A stretch of 21,915 bases of DNA, taken from the NCBI GenBank assembly GCA_021845945.1, contig JAJZRD010000037.1:1-21915 (forward strand), in the 5' to 3' direction. The notes below the pieces were generated by a model that searched no databases, had not been told where the DNA came from, and saw nothing but the letters and a program-made list of their open reading frames with translations. Below are positions 15,619-21,915 of this stretch, piece after piece (position 1 is the first letter of the stretch; every line of letters starts with the position of its first letter). The stretch is from Chloroflexota bacterium (GTDB taxonomy: Bacteria > Chloroflexota > UBA6077). Position numbers and translations under genes: made by a program.

Positions 15619-16308
15619 TCAGGAGGGGCGGACGAAGCGGTAACCGAGACCGCGCTCGGTCTCGATGAAGCGAGGTCCACCCTCGGTCTCGATCTTGGCT
15701 CGAAGGCGGCTGACGAAGACCTTCAGCTGGTCGGTGGTGGCGCCGTAATCCTCGCCCCAGACCCGGTCCAGCAGGGTTTGGTGGGGCATCAGCCGGCCCG
15801 CGTTGCGCACCAGGTGGTAGAGCAGCTTGTACTCGACCGGTGTGAGCCTGACCGCCTCGCCCCGCAGGGTCACCTGGCGGCTCTCGAAGTTGACGGCCAG
15901 ATCGCCCGCCACGAAGTCGGGAACGGCGCGCACCGGCGGCGGGAGTTGGGCCCGACGGAGCACCGCCTTGATCCGCGCCAGCAGCACCAGGTGGCTGAAA
16001 GGCTTCACCACGTAGTCGTCGGCGCCCAGTTCCAGCCCGCGCACCTGGTCCATCTCCTGTCCGCGAGCCGTCAGCATGAGGATCGGGACGTCGGATAGCT
16101 GCCGGATCTCCTTCAGCACCTGAAAGCCGTTCTTTCCCGGCATGGATACGTCCAGCACCACCACGTCCGGCTCCTCGTCGAAGAAGGCCTGGAGGGCCGC
16201 CTCGCCGTCGGGGACCGGGATCACGGTGGCCTCCTGCCACTGGAGCTGAAAGCCCACCGTGAGGGCATCCAGGATCTGTGGATCGTCGTCGGCTACGAGG
16301 ATCTTCAT
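15619..16308 (-). CDS. OmpR/PhoB-type response regulator
   Basis: A 229-residue transcription factor. The receiver covers 1-120 with Asp7/Asp8, phospho-acceptor Asp53 (VVLDVSMP), Thr80 and Lys102 (VVKPFSH). The C-terminal winged helix-turn-helix (about 130-228) shows the family pattern: LAVNFESRQVTLRGEAVRLT, VEYKLLYHLVRNAGRLM, LLDRVWG, the recognition helix VFVSRLRAKIE, and GLGYRF in the wing. Its ATG (16306-16308) overlaps the TGA of the kinase gene by the ATGA arrangement, so the two are translationally coupled and surely partners. Targets are unknown; the direct repeats just past its 3' end are a candidate site. Its receiver appears duplicated in the degenerate gene downstream. Confidence 0.94.
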   Translation of the reverse strand: MKILVADDDPQILDALTVGFQLQWQEATVIPVPDGEAALQAFFDEEPDVVVLDVSMPGKNGFQVLKEIRQLSDVPILMLTARGQEMDQVRGLELGADDYVVKPFSHLVLLARIKAVLRRAQLPPPVRAVPDFVAGDLAVNFESRQVTLRGEAVRLTPVEYKLLYHLVRNAGRLMPHQTLLDRVWGEDYGATTDQLKVFVSRLRAKIETEGGPRFIETERGLGYRFVRPS

Positions 16309-18449
16309 GCCGTTCGTCCTTGGGAAACGTCTCGGGTCTCGATCTCGGACAGGCCGAGGGGCCGTTCCTCTGCCGCGGGGATGACCCGCTCTCCGGGAGC
16401 CTCTTCAACCGGAGGTCTAATGGGAATAGCGAGCCAGAAGGTGGAACCGACGCCGGGCTTGCTTTCCACCCATAATCGACCGCCGTGCAGCTCGGCCATG
16501 GCCCGGGCGATGGGGAGCCCCAGGCCGCTTCCACCGCCGCTGTTTGCCTCCTTCTCGACCCGATAGAAGCGATCGAAGATCCTTCGTTGCTCTTCCTCCG
16601 GAATCCCGGGGCCGTCGTCGGCCACCGCGAAGACCACCTCCCCCGGCCGCCGGCGGAGGCTGAGGCGGATGGTCCCCCCGGTCCGTCCGTACCGCTGAGC
16701 GTTGCTCAGCAGGTTCGTCAGCGCTCGCTCCAGCCGCCCTCCATCGACCAGGGCCGGCAGGGGGTCCGCCGGGAGGTCCAGCTCCACCCGCTGGTTGCGG
16801 CTCGTGGCCAGCGGCTCGACAGCTGAGGCGGCCCGCAGGGCCAGCTCTCGGAGATGGCAGCGATCCAGCTTCAGCTCGATCCGTCCCGCCTGAAGCCGGG
16901 CCATCTCCAGCAGATCCTCCACCATGGAGGCCATCCTGTCGGCGGCTACGTCGACGTTGACCAGCATTCGGTGGAGCGGCTCCGGCATCTCGGGCGGCTC
17001 GTTGGCCAGCACTATTCCGATGGAGGACTTTATAGCGGTGAGCGGGGTCTTCAGGTCGTGGGAGACGCCGGCCAGGAACTCGTCCTTCTGGCGGTCCAGC
17101 TCCCGTCGCTCCTCCTCCTTCCGTTTCCGCTCGGTGATGTCGCGGCAGACCAGAACCGCCATATCCACCTGCCCCCGCTCGTTGAAGAGCGGCGTTCCCA
17201 CGATGCTGATGTGGAGGATCCCGCCCTGGGGAGCCCGCAGAGCCCGCTCCTCGTCGTGGACCGGCTCTCCTGCCAGCACCCGCTGCGCGAGAGCCAGGTC
17301 GGGGGTCCCGCCGTTCGGGTCGGCGGCCAGCAGCCGCGCGGCCATCCGATCGAAGGGCTCCCTGGCGTCCTTCACCTTCGAGACCCCCAGCAGCGTCAGC
17401 CCCGACCGGCTGGCGTCGACCAGCCGTCCGTCGCGGCCGATCACGAAGATGGGGTCGGTGATGCTCTCGAAGACGGTCTTCACCACCGCCCAGGGTCCCA
17501 GCGCCATGCCCATGAAGGGGTAGCGCAGCATCGCCCAGACGAAGCCCAGGGGAAGCAGGGTGAGGCCGGTGATGGCCATCTCCGCCGGCAGCAGGTAGCG
17601 GCGGAAGAGGAGGTACGGGAGCATGCTGGCCAGCAGGTAGAGGGCGGCCGCCAGCCCGCTGCCCAGCAGCACCGGCCACATGCGTCGCTGCTCTCGAGGG
17701 GCTCGGGCGGCGAATGGCCACACCATGGCGGCCAGGCTGACGGCCAGGCCAAAGGCCACGTAGCCGTAGCCCATCGGCTTGACCAGGGCGTACAGGTCGG
17801 GCCGGCCCAGGACGGTGTAGCAGTAGAAGGCCAGGATGGGAACGGGCGTCCAGAGGAGGAGGGGGTGGATCTGCTTCCAGCGCCGCACGGGGGTGCTCAG
17901 GAAGAAGAGCGCGAAAGCCGCTATCCCGATCTTGGAGCCGAACCACTCCAGCGCCAGCGCCCAGGGGTGGCCGTTGCCGATGGCGGGGAAGGCCACGAAG
18001 GTGACGGCGCAGGCGCCGGCCAGCACGGCGAAGCGATCGGCGGCTGGCCGATCTGAAGCCTTGCGATAGACGAGCAGACCTGCCAGGAGAAACTCCAGCC
18101 CCAGGAGGAACAGCAGGAGATCGGTGATGGCCGGCCACCGGCGGATCAACGGCACTACCTGGCCGGCTCGATTGCCCTCCACCACCTGGACGGCTCCCCA
18201 GGCGGGGGTGTCGGGTGGTGCGGGAAGCGATCGGACGACGTCGCCGGAGCGGAGCCCGGCCTCGTAGCCGTAGCCTCCGGGCATGATCCAGGTCAGCCTC
18301 TGGGAGCCGTCCTCCAGGGAGTCCGACCGTACTCCGAGGACCGGGGGATTGGACAGGCTCGAGAGGGACGGCAGGGCAAGTGCCGCCACGACGGCCACCA
18401 GCACGAGGACCGGCCAGAGGGGGCTCGGCTTCGAGAACCCGTAGAGCAT
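16305..18449 (-). CDS. Membrane sensor histidine kinase with PDZ-like and PAS domains
   Basis: A 714-residue sensor. It has a first membrane segment (about 11-30), then an external stretch with a PDZ-like core (GGYGYEAGLRSGDVV, 58-72). About seven more hydrophobic segments follow between 108 and 310 (starting LLLFLLGLEFLLAGLLVY). A PAS domain (about 322-440, VFESITDPIFVIGRDGRLVDAS to VCRDITERK) leads into HisKA with SHDLKTPLTAI, His464 as phospho-acceptor. The ATPase domain has the N box with Asn583, DDGPGIP (611-617), FDRFYR and GSGLGLPIA (640-648). It autophosphorylates and passes phosphate to the overlapping response regulator. The combination of a PDZ-like segment and multi-pass sensor recalls peptide-sensing kinases, but the signal is unknown. 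No strong ribosome site precedes the ATG at 18447-18449; a weak promoter candidate is at 18529-18558. Confidence 0.92.
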   Translation of the reverse strand: MLYGFSKPSPLWPVLVLVAVVAALALPSLSSLSNPPVLGVRSDSLEDGSQRLTWIMPGGYGYEAGLRSGDVVRSLPAPPDTPAWGAVQVVEGNRAGQVVPLIRRWPAITDLLLFLLGLEFLLAGLLVYRKASDRPAADRFAVLAGACAVTFVAFPAIGNGHPWALALEWFGSKIGIAAFALFFLSTPVRRWKQIHPLLLWTPVPILAFYCYTVLGRPDLYALVKPMGYGYVAFGLAVSLAAMVWPFAARAPREQRRMWPVLLGSGLAAALYLLASMLPYLLFRRYLLPAEMAITGLTLLPLGFVWAMLRYPFMGMALGPWAVVKTVFESITDPIFVIGRDGRLVDASRSGLTLLGVSKVKDAREPFDRMAARLLAADPNGGTPDLALAQRVLAGEPVHDEERALRAPQGGILHISIVGTPLFNERGQVDMAVLVCRDITERKRKEEERRELDRQKDEFLAGVSHDLKTPLTAIKSSIGIVLANEPPEMPEPLHRMLVNVDVAADRMASMVEDLLEMARLQAGRIELKLDRCHLRELALRAASAVEPLATSRNQRVELDLPADPLPALVDGGRLERALTNLLSNAQRYGRTGGTIRLSLRRRPGEVVFAVADDGPGIPEEEQRRIFDRFYRVEKEANSGGGSGLGLPIARAMAELHGGRLWVESKPGVGSTFWLAIPIRPPVEEAPGERVIPAAEERPLGLSEIETRDVSQGRTA

Positions 18450-18528
18450 CGCAGCTGTTTACCCGTCGAAGATGAGATATGGGCTGGGGGTCGGTAAGTG
18501 ATCCTGAGAGTTGCAGATGCTGGAACGT

Positions 18529-18558
18529 AGCATAGCACACCCTGGGTAGTCGTGATAA
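18529..18558 (-). promoter_or_regulatory. Possible promoter of the kinase-regulator operon
   Basis: On the reverse strand TTATCA (18553-18558), an 18-bp spacer, and TATGCT (18529-18534) with TG one base upstream of the -10. The match is weak and rests mainly on position, about 80 bp before the kinase start. Confidence 0.3.
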
Positions 18559-18628
18559 GCAGGATGGCGGCGGGCTCGGTTCCAAAGAGTGTTGATGAGT
18601 TTGGGGGCACAGGGGAGGAATAGGAACG

Positions 18629-18676
18629 GGCTCTGCTACAACCTGAGATAGGAAGGTCCCAGGAGGTAGCAGAGCC
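18629..18676 (+). promoter_or_regulatory. Hairpin sequestering the transposase ribosome site
   Basis: Perfect 11-bp inverted repeat, GGCTCTGCTAC (18629-18639) with GTAGCAGAGCC (18666-18676), 26-nt loop, ending one base before the transposase ATG. The AGGAGG at 18661-18666 lies at the foot of the stem. Insertion sequences often use such stems so that transcripts entering from outside do not produce transposase. Confidence 0.5.
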
Positions 18677-18677
18677 T

Positions 18678-19453
18678 ATGAACATTATCGACCGTGGCAA
18701 GCAGTTGGTCCAGCAGTTGCGGGAATTGGCTGGCTGTTCGTCTCGGGATTGGCGGCGCTGCCCTCATTGAGGGGGTACTAACACGAGTAGGTGCGGTACG
18801 CGTCGGAGCGAACCGTGGTTCTTGGATGGGCGCCGGGAGGTCCGCATCCAGCGCCATTGGTGCTACTCATGTAATGGGAGCTACTCGGAGCAGCCGCCGG
18901 AGTTGGTGCCGGGTAGTCCGTATGCGCGAGAGGTTCACCGCTTCGCCATCGACCACTGGCAGCATGTGGGCAGTTCCTTGCGGCGGACGGCGGAGATCGT
19001 GCGCTCGCTGCTGGGCAGACAGGAGCGATGGCAGATCTGGCGGCTCTTCTCTGTCGAGCCGGAAGATAAGGAGAGGTGCCATCTGAGCCACAGCACGGTC
19101 CATCGGTGGCTGGACAAGGCCGGCACCCAGGCCAGGAAAGCGGTGCCCGGGCAGTTGGAAGGGGTGGCGACTTCTGTGCAGGTGGGGACCGACGGGTTGT
19201 GGGCGCGGCTGCTCAAGGGACAGAAGAAGGTGGTGCTGGCCCTTGTGGACACGGTGACCGGGGTGATCTGGCCGCCGGTGGTGGTGGGTGAGGAAGATAG
19301 CGAGTGCTCTTGGGGCCGGGTGTTTCGGCGGGCGAGGCTGTCTGGGCTGGACCTGGACCAGTTGCGGGGGGTAGCCAGCGACGGAGCCCGAGGGCTGATC
19401 GGCTACCTGGGCCGAGTCCTGACCTGGGTGAACCACCAACGCTGCCACTTCCA
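18678..19453 (+). pseudogene. Mutator-like DDE transposase, N-terminal part (broken)
   Basis: The frame from the ATG at 18678 reads MNIIDRGKQLVQQLRELAG to RRCPH, then meets TGA at 18768-18770, and continues in the same frame as GGTNTSRCGTRRSEPWFLDG and HWCYSCNGSYSEQ. The TGA stands where the first zinc finger of the CPHC...CYSC pattern needs its second cysteine, so a nonsense change from TGC or TGT is the simple reading. The core follows: VQVGTDGLWARLLKG and VASDGARGLIGYLG, two probable acidic catalytic sites, and NHQRCHFH, like the C/H motif of the mutator (IS256-like) group. At this histidine codon the gene is cut by the recombinase element. In the present state the frame runs 20 codons into the element and stops at 19515-19517. 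The exact IS family is uncertain because the far end is outside the window. Confidence 0.82.
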
Positions 19454-21074
19454 CACCATCCGAACGCAATCGCGGATCTCGGCCGTCGGGAACCTGAGCG
19501 GCCGGTGGGCTGCGTAGCGGGATGACGTGGCGGATCTCCAAGGTGTCCTCACCCACAATGACCCGTTCGATAAGCAGTTGTAGGATCTCCTGTTTCTCCT
19601 CAAGGGTCGCATCGCTCAGTCGAGCACGGATCCGCTCGCAGAAGGCGGTGAGATCTTCCAGCACCTCCTGGGCGTGAGCCCTTTCCTGGCGAAGTCGGGC
19701 CTGCTGTTCCTGTTGTTCTGCCAGAGCGCGACGGCGTTCTGCCAGCTGCTGCCGGCGTTGGGTCAACTCCGCGAGGTCGATGACTTCGGCCTGGTAGGCA
19801 TCGATTAGGCGACTTTCCTCTCGCCCGAGCCGTTCTATCCTAGCCTGCAGCTTCTGTGCCTCGGCTCGCTCCCCCTCGTCGCCATCGACAGCGGCTTGGG
19901 CGAAGCTCTGGAACTGGGCCAGCAGTTGGCTGGGATCGCTCAGAAGTTGGGCGACGTGATCCCAGACGGCCTTCTCCAGTTCCTCCGCCTTCACGGGACG
20001 CTGGGGGCAGGGTTGTTCTCGCGCACTGAGGATGCAGTCCTTGCCATGGCAGGTGTAGTAGCGGCGCTCGAGTCGTGTGGTCGCGGCTTTCTCGGTTCGG
20101 CCGAACATGGCCAGGCCACAGGTGCCGCAGGTAAGCAGGCAGCGCAGGAGGTAGGAGTGCTTGGTGTTGTTGCGGAAGGATAGGGTGGCATTCCGTGCCA
20201 GTTGAGCCCGGGCCCGTTCGTAGGTCTCCTGGTCGATGATCGCTGGGACAGGAATGGGGATCCATTCCTCCTCGGGCTTGAGCTGTCGGCAGGAGTTCTC
20301 TTGGGCGTGGGGACCCCGCGTCTGGCGCGGCTTCTTGGGCGGGACGTAACGGTATCGATTGGCGTAGGCGACGCCGGTGTAGACCGGATCGGCGAGGATG
20401 TGATGGACCGTGGAGGGGGACCAGCGGCGATTGCCCGAGCGGGGGCGCCAGGGTCCGAAGTTCAGCCGCTTGAGGATCTGGCGGATGGTCATCCGCTCCT
20501 CGATTAGCCAGGCGTAGGGCATCCGGACCAACTCCGCCTCCGCGTCATCGACGACCAGGTGGCCGGGGACCCCCTCGCGCCTGTGCACGTAGCGATAGCC
20601 GTAGGGAGCCCTTCCCGCCAGGTACTGGCCGCCGCGGGCCTTCTGCAGCTTGCCCCGCCGGAAGCGTTCGCCGAGTACCGCTCGCTCGTACTCGGCGATG
20701 GCTCCCTGGATCTGGAGCAGGAGTTGGTCGTTGGGGTCGTCGGTGATGGGATGGTGCAGAAAGACCACCTCGCAACCGACCCGGCGCAGTTCCTCTAGCA
20801 GCAGGACCTGATAGGCATACTTGCGAGCCAGGCGGTCGGGACTGAGGACCACGATCTGATCGAAGACCCCTTCGGCGGCAGCATCCCTCAACCTGTCCAA
20901 CCCGGGGCGATCGAGGCGGGAGCCGCTGTAGCCCTGGTCCTGGTAGATGTGCTGGGGCAGTAGTTCGTGGCCGTGTTGCTGGACCCAAGAGGTGAGGGCA
21001 GTCAATTGGCTCTCGATGGTCTGATCCCGCTCCTGGCGTTCAGTTGAGACTCGAGCATAGATGGCAACTCGCAT
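18867..21074 (-). CDS. Large serine recombinase with run-through C-terminus
   Basis: A site-specific DNA recombinase of the large serine (resolvase/invertase) type. Residues 1-145 are the catalytic domain, with nucleophile Ser10 in YARVSTERQ, YQDQGYSGSRLDRPGL, LSPDRLAR and AIAEYERAVLGERFRRG. Residues about 155-290 form the Recombinase DNA-binding domain (RAPYGYRYV, ILADPVYTGVAYANRY). A zinc ribbon follows (CLLTCGTCG at 312-320, then YTCHGKDC), then a long coiled coil (about 402-485), and LLIERVIVGEDTLEIRHVIPL. The ATG at 21072-21074 follows AGGAAAGG; the longer frame to 21122 lacks such a site. Only residues 1-540 are encoded in the element. With no stop before the element end, the integrated frame continues about 195 codons through antisense transposase to 18867, for 735 residues. 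In a circle it would be 575 residues. It presumably excises and integrates its own element. Confidence 0.9.
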   Translation of the reverse strand: MRVAIYARVSTERQERDQTIESQLTALTSWVQQHGHELLPQHIYQDQGYSGSRLDRPGLDRLRDAAAEGVFDQIVVLSPDRLARKYAYQVLLLEELRRVGCEVVFLHHPITDDPNDQLLLQIQGAIAEYERAVLGERFRRGKLQKARGGQYLAGRAPYGYRYVHRREGVPGHLVVDDAEAELVRMPYAWLIEERMTIRQILKRLNFGPWRPRSGNRRWSPSTVHHILADPVYTGVAYANRYRYVPPKKPRQTRGPHAQENSCRQLKPEEEWIPIPVPAIIDQETYERARAQLARNATLSFRNNTKHSYLLRCLLTCGTCGLAMFGRTEKAATTRLERRYYTCHGKDCILSAREQPCPQRPVKAEELEKAVWDHVAQLLSDPSQLLAQFQSFAQAAVDGDEGERAEAQKLQARIERLGREESRLIDAYQAEVIDLAELTQRRQQLAERRRALAEQQEQQARLRQERAHAQEVLEDLTAFCERIRARLSDATLEEKQEILQLLIERVIVGEDTLEIRHVIPLRSPPAAQVPDGRDPRLRSDGVEVAALVVHPGQDSAQVADQPSGSVAGYPPQLVQVQPRQPRPPKHPAPRALAIFLTHHHRRPDHPGHRVHKGQHHLLLSLEQPRPQPVGPHLHRSRHPFQLPGHRFPGLGAGLVQPPMDRAVAQMAPLLIFRLDREEPPDLPSLLSAQQRAHDLRRPPQGTAHMLPVVDGEAVNLSRIRTTRHQLRRLLRVAPIT
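19435..19472. other. Putative attL (left junction of the recombinase element)
   Basis: Target half-site GCCAC-TTC (19444-19451), then shared core CA (19452-19453), then element arm CACCATCCGAACGCAATCG (19454-19472). The arm is the exact reverse complement of the arm at 21407-21425. Confidence 0.75.
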
Positions 21075-21425
21075 CGTCCCTATTCCTTTCCTGTGCGGTC
21101 GAGGCGGAGCTCTCGCTGGCATGAGGAGCCAACCGGCCGTCGTCGCGCTGCCTCAGCAGTAGGCGATAGGCCTCGGCCAGTCGATGGCAACCGTCTCGCG
21201 ATCTGACGCTCACCGACCTGATCTTCCAGGTCATTGGCGGGAGGGGGTGGGTAATCATCATCAGCATCCTGGATACCTCCTGAATATCCAAGGGGCACAC
21301 CCCTCTCCATAAGACACCTATCAGACCTTGGCATCGGTCCTCCGATGTTGAGTAAGTCGCTTGACGCTGGACACAAAGGGAAGCACCGCAGTCACCCGCA
21401 GTCGGTCGATTGCGTTCGGATGGTG
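19454..21425. mobile_element. 1972-bp serine-recombinase element inserted in a transposase gene
   Basis: Ends are perfect 19-bp inverted repeats (19454-19472 and 21407-21425), bordered by CA at 19452-19453 and 21426-21427. Removing the element with one CA joins codons CAC CTG TGG and restores the transposase reading HFHLWRNLSG with no frame change. Joining the two ends gives a palindrome with 19-bp arms around CA; the restored target is a dyad GCCAC-TTC-CA-CCT-GTGGC centred on the same dinucleotide. This matches attP and attB of large serine integrases, which cross over at a central dinucleotide. A transposon with a 2-bp target duplication would look similar, but it would not explain the target dyad. 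Contents: the recombinase gene and one small ORF, nothing else recognised. Confidence 0.82.
21040..21267 (-). CDS. Small ORF upstream of the recombinase
   Basis: A 75-residue frame starting at the ATG at 21265-21267, with a full AGGAGGT (21275-21281) 7 nt upstream, the best ribosome site in the element. It ends at 21040, overlapping the recombinase start by 35 nt, so the two may be translationally coupled. The middle CHRLAEAYRLLLRQR looks helical; the tail is rich in Ser, Ala and Cys. No family is recognised. A role as accessory factor for recombination is only a guess from position. Confidence 0.5.
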   Translation of the reverse strand: MLMMITHPLPPMTWKIRSVSVRSRDGCHRLAEAYRLLLRQRDDGRLAPHASESSASTAQERNRDDASCHLCSSLN

Positions 21426-21444
21426 CACCTGTGGCGGAACCTGA
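21407..21444. other. Putative attR (right junction of the recombinase element)
   Basis: Element arm CGATTGCGTTCGGATGGTG (21407-21425), core CA (21426-21427), then target half-site CCT-GTGGC (21428-21435) inside the transposase gene. Confidence 0.75.
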
Positions 21445-21915
21445 GCGGGGAGTTGGCTGCTCGGGTGAACGAAGCGGCGACTGGGCTGGCAGGGGCGGCA
21501 GCCAAGGCTGCGAAGAAGAAGGTTCGAGGGGAATTGGTGGCCCTGATACGCGGGGTGCTGGATGCCCGAAGCGAGAAGGAAGCGGAGGCGGCCCTGGCGA
21601 AGCTGAAGGCGCATCAGCTTGGGGGGAAGCTGGCGACGCTGCTGGAAGAGCATCTGGATGCGGCGATGGTGTACCTGCTGGAGTACAACCGAGGGTTGGC
21701 GCGGGTCTCTCCAGAATGGTGCTGGCGGGACTTTCGCCTCCGACTGAGTCGAGGGCGGAACCACAGGTCGGACGAGCGGCTGGAGCGTTCGGCCTTGGTT
21801 TGGGCGATCTATCGGAACTTCACTCCCAGCCAAAGGAGGAGCGAGCGCAAACGACACTACCGGCACCCGGGCCTAAGCCCCCTAGCCGTAGCGGGTGCCC
21901 CACCAGGAGAGGCGA
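21428..21915 (+). pseudogene. Mutator-like DDE transposase, C-terminal part (partial)
   Basis: Continuation of the split transposase, in frame with the N-terminal part once the element is removed: LWRNLSGELAARVNEA, a helical charged stretch (about 40-90 codons), HLDAAMVYLLEYN, VSPEWCWRDFRLRLSRGRN, then RSALVWAIYRNFTPSQ and ERKRHYRHPGLSPLAVAG. The frame is open to the window end, so the true stop and the right end of the insertion sequence are outside. As it stands it has no start of its own. Confidence 0.82.

Noticed and set aside
16854..18056. 400-codon forward frame opposite the histidine kinase
   Set aside because: Antisense shadow of a clear kinase; His/Gln/Gly-rich composition is typical of such shadows.
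18768..18770. Selenocysteine recoding at the transposase TGA
   Set aside because: A zinc-finger cysteine in a transposase is an unlikely selenocysteine site and no SECIS-like stem was seen right after it; a nonsense mutation is simpler.
19454..21425. Classical DDE insertion sequence with terminal inverted repeats
   Set aside because: The only recombination enzyme in the element is a serine recombinase with an intact nucleophile motif, and the target is a dyad around the shared CA.
1..21915. CRISPR array or RNA genes
   Set aside because: No regularly spaced identical repeats, tRNA cloverleaf or rRNA segment was recognised; the heptamer run in uvrC is tandem without spacers.

Overview
The window is a 21.9 kb stretch of high-GC bacterial chromosome. 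Gene style, a transaldolase/glucose-6-phosphate isomerase fusion remnant, and many GC-rich palindromic intergenic repeats suggest a member of the Chloroflexota. This is inference from family resemblance; there is no rRNA or marker gene to prove it. No tRNA, rRNA or CRISPR array was seen.

Layout. Positions 1-2.1 kb hold a MoaD/ThiS-like gene and gmd, transcribed divergently from two good promoters. A 5'-truncated metallo-beta-lactamase-fold gene (2.2-2.9 kb) abuts a palindromic repeat and converges on uvrC (2.9-4.8 kb), which carries an in-frame insertion made of repeat DNA. Next come an HtrA-type protease and, across a strong bidirectional terminator, an S41 peptidase (5.0-7.5 kb). A sugar-phosphate region follows (7.6-13.2 kb): a stand-alone glucose-6-phosphate isomerase, a badly deleted transketolase pseudogene, and divergently 6-phosphogluconate dehydrogenase and a PfkB sugar kinase. 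The isomerase and transketolase look like the remains of a tkt / tal-pgi operon whose non-oxidative pentose-phosphate part has been lost.

From 13.3 to 18.4 kb everything is on the minus strand. A membrane histidine kinase overlaps its OmpR-type response regulator by 4 bp. Then come direct repeats that could be regulator sites, a twin-hairpin repeat, a degenerate receiver-only duplicate of the regulator (Asp to Glu at the phosphorylation site, ATG apparently changed to ACG), and two double-zinc-ribbon proteins that probably share its transcript.

The right end (18.6-21.9 kb) is the most unusual part. A transposase gene, already carrying an in-frame TGA, is split by a 1972-bp element that encodes a large serine recombinase and one small ORF. 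The element ends are perfect 19-bp inverted repeats flanked on both sides by the dinucleotide CA. Removing the element and one CA restores the transposase frame exactly (HFH|LWRN). The split target is itself a dyad centred on the same CA, as expected of attB/attP of a serine integrase. The recombinase frame has no stop inside the element at this end: integrated, it runs into the antisense of the transposase; in a circle it would run through attP and stop after 34 more codons. Integration and excision would therefore change the C-terminus of the recombinase.

Three copies of a ~76-bp twin-hairpin repeat (2113, 11999, 15424) show paired base changes that keep the stems, so structure rather than sequence appears conserved.
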